64,000 nt of DNA from Desulfolutivibrio sulfodismutans DSM 3696 (GTDB lineage: Bacteria; Desulfobacterota; Desulfovibrionia; Desulfovibrionales; Desulfovibrionaceae). The stretch spans positions 868,001-932,000 of the forward strand of contig NZ_CP045504.1 of assembly GCF_013376455.1 (NCBI RefSeq). The letters are read 5' to 3'. The translations under genes were made by a program, and so were the position numbers. Position 1 is the first letter of the stretch; each line of letters starts with the position of its first letter. Below are positions 25,501-34,205 of this stretch, piece after piece. The notes under the pieces are model-generated. The model ran no database searches, was not told the DNA's origin, and was given only the letters and a program-made list of their open reading frames with translations.

Positions 25501-27231
25501 CTAACCCCGGTTTTCCCAACCGTCCAGCACACCCTGCCGAAAGGCCGCAAACGCCTCGGCAAAGCTTTCCAGGGGCAGTTCGCCCTTCTCCCCGGTGCGC
25601 CGGTCCTTGGTCTCCACAACCCCGCGCCCGAGCCCCTTGCCGCCCAAAACCAACTGCATGGGAAAGCCCATCAGGTCGGCGTCCTTGAACTTCACCCCGG
25701 GCCGTTCGTCCCGGTCGTCGAGCAGCACCTCCACCCCCATGCCCGCAAGCAGGTCGTGCAACTCCGTGGCCTTGGCCACGGCCGTCTCGTCCTTGGGGCT
25801 CAGATTGAGCAGGGCCACCTCGAAAGGGGCCATGGGCGGCGGAAACACGATGCCGTGCTCGTCGTTATTTTGCTCCAGACAGGCCGCCACCACCCGGGAC
25901 ACGCCGATGCCGTAGCAGCCCATGATCAGGGGACGTTCCTTGCCCTCTTCGTCCAGGAACATGGCGCCCATGGTCGTGCTGTACTTGGTTCCCAGCTTGA
26001 AGACGTGCCCCACCTCGATGCCCTTGGTGAAAAGAAGCGGCTTCCCGCACTTGGGGCACATGTCCCCGGCCGCCACCTGGCGCAGGTCCAGGGAGCATTC
26101 CACTGTGGCGTCCCGGGCCAGATCCACATGCCGCAGGTGCGCGTCCGCCGCGTTGGCCCCGACGATCCAGTCCGAGCGACCGAAAAGCTCTTTGTCGGCA
26201 TAGACCACGTCCACGGCAAGCCCCACGGGTCCGGCAAACCCCACGGGCGCGCCCGTCACCTTGGTCACCACCTCGGGCGAGGCCAGCTCCATCTCCGTGG
26301 CCCCGAGCACGTTTTTGAGCTTGATCTCGTTGACCTCCCGGTCCCCGCGCACCAGGGCCGCCACCACCTTTCCATCGGCCACGTAGAGCAGGGTCTTGAT
26401 GATCCTGTCGGCGGCCACGCCCAAAAAGGCGGCCACCTCCTCCACCGTGTGCACCCCGGGTGTGGCAACAACCTCGGCGGGCGGGCAGAACGTCGACTCC
26501 TCGGCCATGTGGCACACGGCCTCGGCCTTCTCCAGGTTGGCCCCGTATTCGCATGCCGAACAGGCCACGATGGTGTCCTCGCCCGTGGCGGCCAGGACCA
26601 TGAACTCATGGGAAAAGCTGCCGCCGATGGGGCCGGAGTCGGCCTCCACGGCCCGGAACCTGAGCCCCAGGCGGGAGAAGATGCGGGCATAGGCGTCGTA
26701 CATGGCGAAATAGCTCGTGTCCGCGCCCGCATCGTCCTTGTCGAAGGAATAGGCGTCCTTCATGATGAATTCGCGGCCGCGCATGAGTCCGAACCGGGGA
26801 CGGATCTCGTCGCGAAACTTGGTCTGGATCTGGTACAGGTTCAGCGGCAACTGGCGGTAGGAGCGGATCTCGTGGCGCACCAGATCCGTGACCACCTCTT
26901 CATGGGTGGGCCCCAGGCAGCATTCCCGGTCGTGCCGGTCGATGAAGCGCAACAGTTCCTTGCCGTACACGTTCCACCGGCCGCTCTCCTTCCACAAATC
27001 CCCGGGTTGCACCGCAGGCATGAGCACTTCCAGGGCCCCGGCCCGGTTCATCTCCTGCCGAACCACGTTCGCCACGTTGTTTACGGCCCGCAACCCAAGC
27101 GGCAGATAGGTGTACACCCCGGCGGTGAGTTTGCGGATCATGCCCGCCCGCAAAAGGAGCTTGTGGGACACCACCTCGGCGTCAGCCGGATCTTCCTTGA
27201 GCGTGGGGGCGTAAAACGTGCTTAGGCGCAT
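25501..27231 (-). CDS. proS: Prolyl-tRNA synthetase
   Basis: A 576-residue class II synthetase of the bacterial type that charges tRNA-Pro. It starts [20 protein letters not shown]; motif 2 is near [19 protein letters not shown], and the HEEV segment ([11 protein letters not shown]) belongs to the active site. The YbaK-like editing domain that clears Ala-tRNA-Pro is inserted in the middle ([19 protein letters not shown]). GCYGIGVSR is motif 3. The start at 27231 overlaps the end of ispG by 10 bases, so the two form an operon. Confidence 0.97.
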   Translation of the reverse strand: MRLSTFYAPTLKEDPADAEVVSHKLLLRAGMIRKLTAGVYTYLPLGLRAVNNVANVVRQEMNRAGALEVLMPAVQPGDLWKESGRWNVYGKELLRFIDRHDRECCLGPTHEEVVTDLVRHEIRSYRQLPLNLYQIQTKFRDEIRPRFGLMRGREFIMKDAYSFDKDDAGADTSYFAMYDAYARIFSRLGLRFRAVEADSGPIGGSFSHEFMVLAATGEDTIVACSACEYGANLEKAEAVCHMAEESTFCPPAEVVATPGVHTVEEVAAFLGVAADRIIKTLLYVADGKVVAALVRGDREVNEIKLKNVLGATEMELASPEVVTKVTGAPVGFAGPVGLAVDVVYADKELFGRSDWIVGANAADAHLRHVDLARDATVECSLDLRQVAAGDMCPKCGKPLLFTKGIEVGHVFKLGTKYSTTMGAMFLDEEGKERPLIMGCYGIGVSRVVAACLEQNNDEHGIVFPPPMAPFEVALLNLSPKDETAVAKATELHDLLAGMGVEVLLDDRDERPGVKFKDADLMGFPMQLVLGGKGLGRGVVETKDRRTGEKGELPLESFAEAFAAFRQGVLDGWENRG

Positions 27232-28328
27232 GCGGTTTCCTTTTTTTTCTCTTCGATGACACGGTCGAGTTCTTCCATGAATCGGGCCAGAAGCGCTTCC
27301 TGGCCCTTCACCTTGCACACCAGTTCCCCTTTGCGGAAAATGACCCCCAGACCGCGTCCGCCAGCCAGGCCGATGTCCGCCTCCTTCGCCTCACCAGGGC
27401 CGTTGACCACGCAGCCCATGACCGCCACGGTGAACACCTCGGTCACCTGCCGCAGGCGTTCCTCCACGGCCTCGGCCAGGGCCGCCAGATCGATCTCGGT
27501 GCGGCCGCAGGTGGGACAGGAGATGATCTCCGGTCCCCGGGCGCGGATGCCCAAGCAGCGCAAAATCTCCCAGGCCGCGCCCATCTCGGTCACGGGGTCG
27601 CCGGTAAGCGACACCCGCAGCGTATCCCCCAGGCCCTCCCACAAGAGGATGCCCAGCCCCACCCCGGACTTCACCGCGCCGCGCATGGGGGTTCCGGCCT
27701 CGGTAATGCCGATGTGCAGCGGATAGTCCACCTTCTTCGCCAACAGGCGGTAGGCGGCGATGGTGCGGGGAACGTTCGAGGACTTGAGCGAAATTTTGAT
27801 CTGATCGAAACCGCGCTTCTCCAAAAGGGCCACATGGGTCAGGGCGCTTTCCACCATGGCCTCGGGCGTGGGGCCGCCGTAGCGGCGCAACAGGTCTTTT
27901 TCCACGGACCCGCTGTTGACCCCGATCCGGATGGGCGCGCCCCGGTCTTTGGCGGCGGCGGCCACGGCGTCCACGGCGCGCTCCCCGCCGATGTTGCCGG
28001 GGTTGATGCGCAGGCCGTCGACGCCGGACTCCAGGGCCAGAAGGGCCAGGCGGTGGTCGAAATGGATGTCCGCGATAAGCGGTACGGGAGACAGGGGCCG
28101 TATGTCGGCGATGGCCCGGGCGGCGACCTCGTCGAGCACGGCCAGACGAACGATCTCGCACCCGGCCCGGGCCAGGGCGTGAATCTGGGCCACGGTGGCG
28201 GCCACGTCCCGGGTGTCGGTGTTGGTCATGCTCTGCACCCGGACGGGATGCCCGCCGCCGATACGGAGGGGACCGAGCCGGATGGCGCGCGTGGGGTGGC
28301 GTTTCGGGATGAGGGATTCGTTTTCCAT
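27222..28328 (-). CDS. ispG: 4-hydroxy-3-methylbut-2-enyl diphosphate synthase
   Basis: A 368-residue iron-sulfur enzyme of the non-mevalonate isoprenoid pathway, converting methylerythritol cyclodiphosphate to HMBPP. The TIM barrel begins with [17 protein letters not shown], and NPGNIGG is characteristic. The [4Fe-4S] ligands are in [10 protein letters not shown] and [14 protein letters not shown] 28328 ([13 protein letters not shown]) fits the family start; longer upstream extensions lack conservation. Its stop overlaps proS. Confidence 0.97.
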   Translation of the reverse strand: MENESLIPKRHPTRAIRLGPLRIGGGHPVRVQSMTNTDTRDVAATVAQIHALARAGCEIVRLAVLDEVAARAIADIRPLSPVPLIADIHFDHRLALLALESGVDGLRINPGNIGGERAVDAVAAAAKDRGAPIRIGVNSGSVEKDLLRRYGGPTPEAMVESALTHVALLEKRGFDQIKISLKSSNVPRTIAAYRLLAKKVDYPLHIGITEAGTPMRGAVKSGVGLGILLWEGLGDTLRVSLTGDPVTEMGAAWEILRCLGIRARGPEIISCPTCGRTEIDLAALAEAVEERLRQVTEVFTVAVMGCVVNGPGEAKEADIGLAGGRGLGVIFRKGELVCKVKGQEALLARFMEELDRVIEEKKKETACA

Positions 28329-28555
28329 GGGTCGTGTCCGTACGTCGATCCTGCTAGCCCATTTCAGGCCCAAAGCCAAGAGCGTCCAACGCTGCGGGAC
28401 GAACCTCGACGAGAACCCCGACCGGAGAGGCTCGTCCCGTGCCTTGCCTTTTTTGCTGAAACTGCTATTCGGAAATAGAGAATCACGCTCAGGATCGTCC
28501 CAAATGGCGACGACCGTATAAACGCCAGCATTGCGTCCAGTCGCGAGGGACCGCA

Positions 28556-29041
28556 ATGATTTTCGACTCCCTGTTCAAAAAGACGGAGAAATCCGAGGCC
28601 AAGGACCGCCGTCGGGCCTACCGGGTTCACATCAAGGATCTCCAGGTGGTGGTGCATGGGCAAAGCGCCACCTTTTCGTTTACGGCCAAGGACGTCAGCG
28701 CCCTCGGAGTGGGGGTTCTGACCAACGCCAAGGCCTTTCAGCCCGGCATTCTCATCCGGTTGGACATCAAGCAGGGAGGCAAGATCCTGGCCACAGGGCT
28801 CACGGCCAAGGTCGTACGGGCCGGAGGCGGCGTGGTGGGCTGCCAGTTTCAGGACATGACCAAGGTGCAGGAAACCATCCTGCACACCCTGGTTCTCGAA
28901 GAACAAAAACGCCAAGCGGCCCGGCGCAAACCGGGTGATGCCTGCGCCCCCGACCCCGAGAACATGGAGGGCTCCCTGACCTTTGTGGATCCCTGGTCCG
29001 AGGCCAAAAAAAAGAAGGGCTTTTTCCGCTGGAAGGGCTGA
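28556..29041 (+). CDS. PilZ-domain protein
   Basis: A 161-residue cytoplasmic protein. RRRAYRVHI supplies the RxxxR motif and DVSALGVG the D/N-x-S-x-x-G motif of PilZ, which together bind cyclic di-GMP. The C-terminal 60 residues are charged and end in the lysine-rich EAKKKKGFFRWKG. It could link c-di-GMP to motility or surface behaviour; its partner is not evident from the neighbours, which are read in the other direction. It starts behind GAGGGACCGC. Confidence 0.87.
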   Translation: MIFDSLFKKTEKSEAKDRRRAYRVHIKDLQVVVHGQSATFSFTAKDVSALGVGVLTNAKAFQPGILIRLDIKQGGKILATGLTAKVVRAGGGVVGCQFQDMTKVQETILHTLVLEEQKRQAARRKPGDACAPDPENMEGSLTFVDPWSEAKKKKGFFRWKG

Positions 29042-29055
29042 CCCGCCCCACCCCG

Positions 29056-29448
29056 TCAACTGACCCGTACGCCTCCGGTGCGGTTCTCCTTGGGGCGGCG
29101 GACGTTGGCCCCGTGCAGGCCGCGCCGCACCAGATACAATAACTTTTTCGAGAACCGGACCACCCAGGCCCGGTCCATCATTTCCCTGACGATCATTTCC
29201 CGGTTCGACAGGTCTTCTCCGGCCAAGGCCCTGGCCCGGTCCTGGCGACGACGGCGGGCGTATTCCCCAAGCACCTCCACCAGGATCATGGTCTTGCGGA
29301 AATCCCGCACGGATGCGTTGATATGGATCTGGTAGGCCCCGTCGCGGTACAGCAAAAAACCCCAGCAATCGATGTTTTGGGCCTGATGGATTTCCAGGTC
29401 GGGCCGTTTCTCGGCAAAAGAGTAGAGTCGGTCAAGCAAAACGGACAT
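29056..29448 (-). CDS. Hypothetical protein with basic C-terminus
   Basis: A 130-residue protein with start ATG 29448 (MSVLLDRLYSFAEKRPDLEI...), likely cytoplasmic. The centre is helical with a run of arginines (YARRRRQDRARAL) and the end is basic. Upstream in-frame extension into the tandem repeat at 29604-29771 is possible but not needed. No domain was recognised. It converges with the PilZ gene, with 14 bases between them. Confidence 0.65.
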   Translation of the reverse strand: MSVLLDRLYSFAEKRPDLEIHQAQNIDCWGFLLYRDGAYQIHINASVRDFRKTMILVEVLGEYARRRRQDRARALAGEDLSNREMIVREMMDRAWVVRFSKKLLYLVRRGLHGANVRRPKENRTGGVRVS

Positions 29449-29603
29449 GGACGTATCTCCCGCCGGGGTGTTTCCCGTTGCGGACCATCGCCCCGGGACC
29501 GGCCCGTCCGGCGTCTCGGGGCCACGGCGTAAGGTAGTCCCGTCCGGCGCGACGTCAAGTTCGGGACCAGCCCGGGAAACGCCGCCCCTGAAAAAGCCGG
29601 ACG

Positions 29604-29771
29604 CCTCCCAAGAAAACAGCCCCAACCATTTTCCCAAAGAAATCCGCCGCCGCACGCCGATTCCCGCACAGAAGCCGTTGTGCGAAGCCTCCCAAGAAAA
29701 TGGCCCCTGCCATTTTCCCAAAGAAATCCGCCGCCGCACGCCGATTCACACATCGGAACCGTTGTGCGTAA
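29604..29771. repeat. 84-bp tandem duplication, two copies
   Basis: Units 29604-29687 and 29688-29771 both start CCTCCCAAGAAAA and share CATTTTCCCAAAGAAATCC, then CGCCGCCGCACGCCGATTC and GTTGTGCG. The period is exactly 84, a multiple of three. Copy 2 contains the inverted repeat AAAATGGC-CCCT-GCCATTTT; copy 1 has a degraded form. The duplication lies in the divergent promoter region between the minus-strand gene at 29448 and the small plus-strand gene at 29850. Confidence 0.85.
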
Positions 29772-29849
29772 AGCGGAACACGGTTATGAAAACAGGGAAA
29801 TCCTTGCGGCCGGACTGGCCGCAGGCCAAACGCCAAGGGAAAACGACCC

Positions 29850-30020
29850 ATGGATTACGACCACATCCGGCACGCGGTGAAAACCGGCGACAAAATCCTC
29901 GAACTGGCCAGAACCCTCAACCTCGATCCCCAGCGCCACACCATCAAGGATCTGGCCGACACCATCCTGCGCACCGCCGTGCAAAAAGACCTGCCGCCGG
30001 AAGACAACGACCCGGCCTGA
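29850..30020 (+). CDS. Small protein of 56 residues, unknown
   Basis: ATG 29850 follows CCAAGGGAAAA and opens MDYDHIRHAVKTGDKILELA, ending in DLPPEDNDPA. Composition is mixed and helical without membrane segments, and codon use matches the neighbours. It is probably a real small cytoplasmic protein. No function is suggested by context: an orphan gene on the opposite strand follows. Confidence 0.6.
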   Translation: MDYDHIRHAVKTGDKILELARTLNLDPQRHTIKDLADTILRTAVQKDLPPEDNDPA

Positions 30021-30061
30021 TCCCCGCCGCGCGCCACGCACGGGCGCCGCGCCGTGCGCAC

Positions 30062-30616
30062 CTATTCCAGATCGATGATCACCGGCCCCTGGATGTTCTG
30101 CATGGGGCGAGACGAAAACCGGTCTTTCTTGATCTCCTTGCCGTCGTACAGAATGCTCTCAATCGTGATGATCTTCTTCATCCAGACATCGTTTTCGATG
30201 GTCTTCGGCATGTCGCATTCAACAATCTTGGCCGTGATCTTGTCGATATCCACTTCCTCGACATCACTGAACGAATATTCATGCACGTATTCTTCGTTGA
30301 ATCCAAAGCAATACGTGAAGCAATTCTTTACGTTGGGCTGAAAAAGCTTCTTGATCGGCTGCTTTTTGATCTCGCAATTGATCTTGTTGAGACTCACGCG
30401 CAGCTTTTCCTTCTCATTGACCACAATATAGACCACAGGGCGGTTGCTTTCGAGCAAATCCTCTCCGGCGGAATGGATGTTGTTGTCCTCTCCGTGAAAA
30501 ATGTATTCAATGTACCGTTCGCGGTTGCTTTCCTTGGCCTCGCGAACAATATCCTTCTCGATATACGAATAAAAGATCCGCTGCCCGAACCCTTTGATCT
30601 CAATGCTGAATTTCAT
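30062..30616 (-). CDS. Orphan protein with AT-rich codons
   Basis: A 184-residue protein, MKFSIEIKGFGQRIFYSYIE..., rich in Lys, Ile, Glu, Asn and Tyr and clearly lower in GC than the genes on either side. It has no signal peptide and no motif I recognise; YIEYIFHGEDNNIHSAGEDL and KNCFTYCFGFNEEY are the most distinctive parts. The bias suggests acquisition from a lower-GC source. ATG 30616 follows AGCGGGAG. It ends 40 bases from the small gene upstream and seems to be a single-gene insertion. Confidence 0.7.
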   Translation of the reverse strand: MKFSIEIKGFGQRIFYSYIEKDIVREAKESNRERYIEYIFHGEDNNIHSAGEDLLESNRPVVYIVVNEKEKLRVSLNKINCEIKKQPIKKLFQPNVKNCFTYCFGFNEEYVHEYSFSDVEEVDIDKITAKIVECDMPKTIENDVWMKKIITIESILYDGKEIKKDRFSSRPMQNIQGPVIIDLE

Positions 30617-30892
30617 CTCCCGCTCCTTGCGCGTGCTGTTTGACCCTTTCTCGAATTCCGGAACCAGGAACCGGCCCGGGCGGCGCTCCCCCGCTCTCCG
30701 TGCCAGCGATGTCCTTCGGCAACGGTGTAAAAAGAAAATTTCTATCCTGAATCGACAGTCTGGTCAATTTTTCTACGGCAGTCCGGCAGAGAACACCGTT
30801 TCCGGAAACGCGGCGCGCCTCGTCCCCTTTCACCCCGACGCCCACCCCGGCCGCCCTTTTCTTCACGGCACGATGGGCGTATTGAGCGGGCT

Positions 30893-31732
30893 ATGAACGT
30901 CACGCCCTCGCCCCGTCTCCGCCCCCAGGCCCCGACCCTATCGATTTCACTTCCCGGCCTGGTGCTTCTGACACTCCTTTTCCTGGCCGGACTGACGCTC
31001 CCCGCCCAGGCCGACAGCATCCCCATACCCGCCGCCCTGGCCCCCAGGCTGTCCACGGCCAGCACCGCCCAGGCCATGGCCGACGCCTTCCTGAACATCC
31101 CGTATGTGGATGACGCCACCGTGGATGAACACGGCCGATTCACCCTGTTCGAGCATCCCGAGACCACCCTGCCGTCACCAGGCCTCAATTGCAGCGGGTT
31201 CACCCTGTCCGTGTCCCGGTTTTTGCTGCAAAAAAACATCCCCCTGGACGCAGCCAAGGCCGACACGGGAGGCGACTCCGGCCCCGGTTCCCCAAACGGC
31301 CAGGACTGGGACTTCGGCTTCGACCTCATCCGCAACATCACACGCGACCTGCCGCGCCGGGCGATCCTGCCGGGCGGCGAAACACCCGACCTCGACGCCG
31401 CAACGGGCCAAAGCCTGCGCGGATTTCCCATTGCCGACACGACGGCCTGGGGACGTATCATGCCCCGCCTGCGGCCAGGCCACGTCTACCTGGCCAGCAT
31501 AAGCAAGCCCGTCAAAACAAAGGGCTATACCCTTTTGCACTACCATGTGGGGCTGATCGTTCCCGGCCGCGACGGGACGTTCGCTTTCTACCACGCCACG
31601 CCGAAATCCGGTTCCCACCGCGTTTCACTGTCCGCCCCCGGGGGCGTCAAGCAGTTGCAAGCCCAGTTCCGGGACAAATCGCCCAATGAAAAATACATCC
31701 TGCTCATTGAGGCGCCACTGGCCGTGCCCTGA
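30893..31732 (+). CDS. Secreted NlpC/P60-like protein
   Basis: A 279-residue protein with an N-terminal hydrophobic signal (about 17-41, ending in PAQA). NCSGFTLSVSRF supplies a probable catalytic Cys and LHYHVGLIVPG a probable catalytic His, followed by FYHATPKSG. This Cys...HVG order is typical of papain-like NlpC/P60 and DUF1460 proteins that cut or modify cell-wall peptides. The exact family is uncertain. It is monocistronic, bounded by a cluster of hairpins. Confidence 0.7.
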   Translation: MNVTPSPRLRPQAPTLSISLPGLVLLTLLFLAGLTLPAQADSIPIPAALAPRLSTASTAQAMADAFLNIPYVDDATVDEHGRFTLFEHPETTLPSPGLNCSGFTLSVSRFLLQKNIPLDAAKADTGGDSGPGSPNGQDWDFGFDLIRNITRDLPRRAILPGGETPDLDAATGQSLRGFPIADTTAWGRIMPRLRPGHVYLASISKPVKTKGYTLLHYHVGLIVPGRDGTFAFYHATPKSGSHRVSLSAPGGVKQLQAQFRDKSPNEKYILLIEAPLAVP

Positions 31733-31748
31733 GCCCCGCCCTCGCGTC

Positions 31749-31794
31749 GGGGCTGCCGCCCCGTACCCCGCCCGGGGGAAATCATTTCCCCCGG
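31749..31794 (-). repeat. Composite double-hairpin intergenic repeat, copy 2
   Basis: This is the reverse complement of the element at 21328-21373: GGGGCGGCAGCCCC, a nine-base spacer GCGGGGTAC (7 of 9 matching) and a palindrome of CCGGGGG with an AATGATT-type centre. Length and order are identical (46 bases). It directly follows the stop of the NlpC-like gene. Confidence 0.75.
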
Positions 31795-31806
31795 ACCCCC
31801 TGATAT

Positions 31807-31851
31807 CGTTGGCGTTTCCGGTGCGGCTAAGCCGCACCGGAAACGCCAACG
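31807..31851. repeat. Perfect 21-bp inverted repeat
   Basis: Arms 31807-31827 and 31831-31851 are exact complements (CGTTGGCGTTTCCGGTGCGGC and its reverse) around TAA. A stem this long and perfect with a three-base loop is unusual for a terminator and has no T tract. It could be a mobile-element end or a recombination product. Confidence 0.8.
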
Positions 31852-31928
31852 AAAATCCAGGTGGTGCGGAAAACGTGATTGCTCCCGCACGCGGACGCGA
31901 AGCGCGCCAAAATTTTTTGGAGAGGGGT

Positions 31929-31966
31929 CCGGGGGGAACCTTTTTTGAAAAAAAGGTTCCCCCCGG
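31929..31966. terminator. Bidirectional terminator between convergent genes
   Basis: An 18-bp perfect stem, CCGGGGGGAACCTTTTTT and its complement, around GA. Each strand has a run of T inside the stem, as in convergent terminators. It lies just after the queH stop at 31974. Confidence 0.75.
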
Positions 31967-31973
31967 TCTCGCC

Positions 31974-32543
31974 TCATCCCAACTGCCGAAGATCACGACG
32001 GCGGCGTTCGAATTCGCTGAATATGCAGCCGCAGTAGTCCTGGCGGTAGATGCCGAAGGACTTGGAGAGCTCGATGCCCTGGTTCCAGGTGGGCCGGAAG
32101 TCGCGGTAGAGGAAGGCGGTTTTGGAGTCTCCGGCCAGATCGTGGCCGAGGTCGCGGATGACGTCGTGTTTTTGCATTTTGCTATAGAGCAGGGTCGAGG
32201 AAAAATGGGCGAAGCCGCCGCGTCTGGCGACCTTGAGGGTCCGCTCCAGGCGCAGGCGGTAGCAGTGGAAGCAGCGGTTGTTTTCGCGGAAGGCGGTCTC
32301 GCGCAGGTACACGGCGGGATCGTATTCCTTGTCCAGGAAGATGACGGGAAAATCCAGGCGCGCCGCCACCTCGACCAGCGCCTCGCGGCGGCGCAGGTAT
32401 TCGGCGGCCGGGTGGATGTTGGGGTTGTAGAAAAGCCCCGTGACCTCGAAGCCCTCGGCGCGAAGCCCCTGCACCACGGTGATGGAGCAGGGGCCGCAGC
32501 AGATGTGCAATAACACCCGGTTTTCGTTCTGGATACGGGCCAT
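31974..32543 (-). CDS. queH: Epoxyqueuosine reductase QueH
   Basis: A 189-residue iron-sulfur enzyme for the last step of queuosine synthesis in tRNA. HICCGPCS near the start, RCFHCYRLRLERT in the middle and DYCGCIFSE near the end give the conserved cysteines of QueH (DUF208). It starts four bases after the RNase E/G gene, so they share an operon. Length fits the family. Confidence 0.92.
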   Translation of the reverse strand: MARIQNENRVLLHICCGPCSITVVQGLRAEGFEVTGLFYNPNIHPAAEYLRRREALVEVAARLDFPVIFLDKEYDPAVYLRETAFRENNRCFHCYRLRLERTLKVARRGGFAHFSSTLLYSKMQKHDVIRDLGHDLAGDSKTAFLYRDFRPTWNQGIELSKSFGIYRQDYCGCIFSEFERRRRDLRQLG

Positions 32544-32547
32544 GGCG

Positions 32548-34008
32548 CTATTCGATGATGATGGCTATTTTTTTCTTGAATTCGGCTTCAAATCCCGAGA
32601 GCCGGTCGCGTTTCTGGTTGAGCAGATAGACAGCCAGTTCGGCCGAAACCTTGCAGGGCACGGTCTCCGGGGCGCCGTTTTTGCGCAGCACCCGGTAGAG
32701 TTCCTTGAGCACGGCCATGGACTGCCATTCGAGGTTGCGCCGGGTTCCGGCCCCCTTGCAGCAAGGGCAGGGCTCGGTGGTGATGGACACGGCCGAGGAG
32801 CCGATGCGCTGGCGGACCATCTCCAGAAGGCCGAAATGCGACATCTTGCCCACGTCGGTGCGGGCACGGTCGGTCTTGAGGATGGCGCGCAGGGATTTTT
32901 CCACCTCGGCGACATGCTTGCGATCCTTCATCTCGATGAAATCGATGACGATCTGCCCGCCGATGTCGCGCAGGCGCAGTTGCCGGGCAATCTCCTCGGC
33001 GGCCTCCACGTTGGTCTTGAGCGCCATCTCCCGGAAATTGCTTTCACCGCCGATCTTGCCGGAGTTGATGTCCACGGCGGTCAGGGCCTCGCCCTGGTCG
33101 AAGACCAGGCGGCCGCCGCTGGGCAGGGTGACCTCGCGGGAATAGAGTTGCTCGATGTAGCGGCGCAGATTGAAGCGGTCCCACAGGGCCAGGTCCATGT
33201 CCGTATGCTGTTTGACGATGCCGGGACGGCGCGGAAAGACCAGGGAAGCCATGTCGGCCACCTTTTTGGCGGTCTCGGGTTCGTCCACCCAGACTTCGGC
33301 CACGTCGTCGGTCAGATAGTCGCGCACGGCCCGGGCCGAAAGATCAAGTTCCTGATAGACGAGGCTCGGGGTGGCGGCCTGGGTGCCCTTCTGGCGGACT
33401 TCCTTCCACAGGCGTTTCAGAAAAGACAGGTCGCGCTCCAGGGCGCTTTTTGACTGCCCAAGGGCGGCGGTGCGCACGATGATGCCCAGGCCCTCGTCCA
33501 GCTTGAGGCCGGAAATGGCCTCCTTCAGGCGCTTGCGCTCCTCCTCGTCCTCGATCTTGCGCGACACCCCGCGCTGCTCGCGCCCCGGGGTGAGCACGAA
33601 AAAACGTCCGGGCAGGGACAGGTAGGTGGTCATGAAGGCGCCCTTGGAGCCCGTGGGCTCCTTGACCACCTGGACCAGCACCTCCTGGTTCTTCTTCAGG
33701 GCCTTCTGGATGGGCGGATACTTGGCCTTGCGCTCCGGTCCCTGGACGAGGAGATAGTATTCGGGATGCACCTCGTCGATCTGTAAAAAGCCGTTGCGCT
33801 CCGCCCCGTAGTTGATGAACGCGGCCTGCAGGGCCGGGTCGATGTTATGAATTTTGGCCTTGTAGATGTTGCCCCGGGTTTTCACCTGGTGCACCATCTC
33901 CACATAGTATTCGGTGAGAACGCCATCCTCGGCCAGGGCCACCTCGACCTGTTCGCCGGGCAGCACGCTGATGAACATCTTCTTTTTGCGTTTGACGATT
34001 TTTGACAT
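32548..34008 (-). CDS. Ribonuclease E/G family endoribonuclease
   Basis: A 486-residue RNase. The N-terminal S1 domain (GNIYKAKIHNIDPALQAAF and GFLQIDEVHPEY) binds RNA. The catalytic core has DFIEMKDRKH, with the magnesium aspartate in VDINSG nearby, and the zinc-link CPCCKGAGT. There is no long C-terminal scaffold, so the length matches RNase G or a short RNase E. It processes mRNA, rRNA and tRNA precursors. I chose ATG 34008 (MSKIVKRKKKMFISVLPGEQ), which matches the family start; the longer upstream frame lacks conservation. Confidence 0.93.
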   Translation of the reverse strand: MSKIVKRKKKMFISVLPGEQVEVALAEDGVLTEYYVEMVHQVKTRGNIYKAKIHNIDPALQAAFINYGAERNGFLQIDEVHPEYYLLVQGPERKAKYPPIQKALKKNQEVLVQVVKEPTGSKGAFMTTYLSLPGRFFVLTPGREQRGVSRKIEDEEERKRLKEAISGLKLDEGLGIIVRTAALGQSKSALERDLSFLKRLWKEVRQKGTQAATPSLVYQELDLSARAVRDYLTDDVAEVWVDEPETAKKVADMASLVFPRRPGIVKQHTDMDLALWDRFNLRRYIEQLYSREVTLPSGGRLVFDQGEALTAVDINSGKIGGESNFREMALKTNVEAAEEIARQLRLRDIGGQIVIDFIEMKDRKHVAEVEKSLRAILKTDRARTDVGKMSHFGLLEMVRQRIGSSAVSITTEPCPCCKGAGTRRNLEWQSMAVLKELYRVLRKNGAPETVPCKVSAELAVYLLNQKRDRLSGFEAEFKKKIAIIIE

Positions 34009-34205
34009 GAAATGTCTCCCGGCCGCACCGCGCCCTCGGGCATGCCCCGGCGGGAAGTCCGGATCGGCGCGCCCCTGCGGCGGCGAGAAGGCCGCCCGGG
34101 GAAAAAAGATGGACGCGCATGCGATCCGGCCGACCGGCGTCTCCGGGGAACAGGCCCCGAACAAGCGTGGATGCGACCAAAAAAGTCCTGTGAATGAAGG
34201 CGGGC

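Noticed and set aside
29604-29771. Tandem repeat as a CRISPR array
   Set aside because: Only two units of 84 bases with no distinct spacers.
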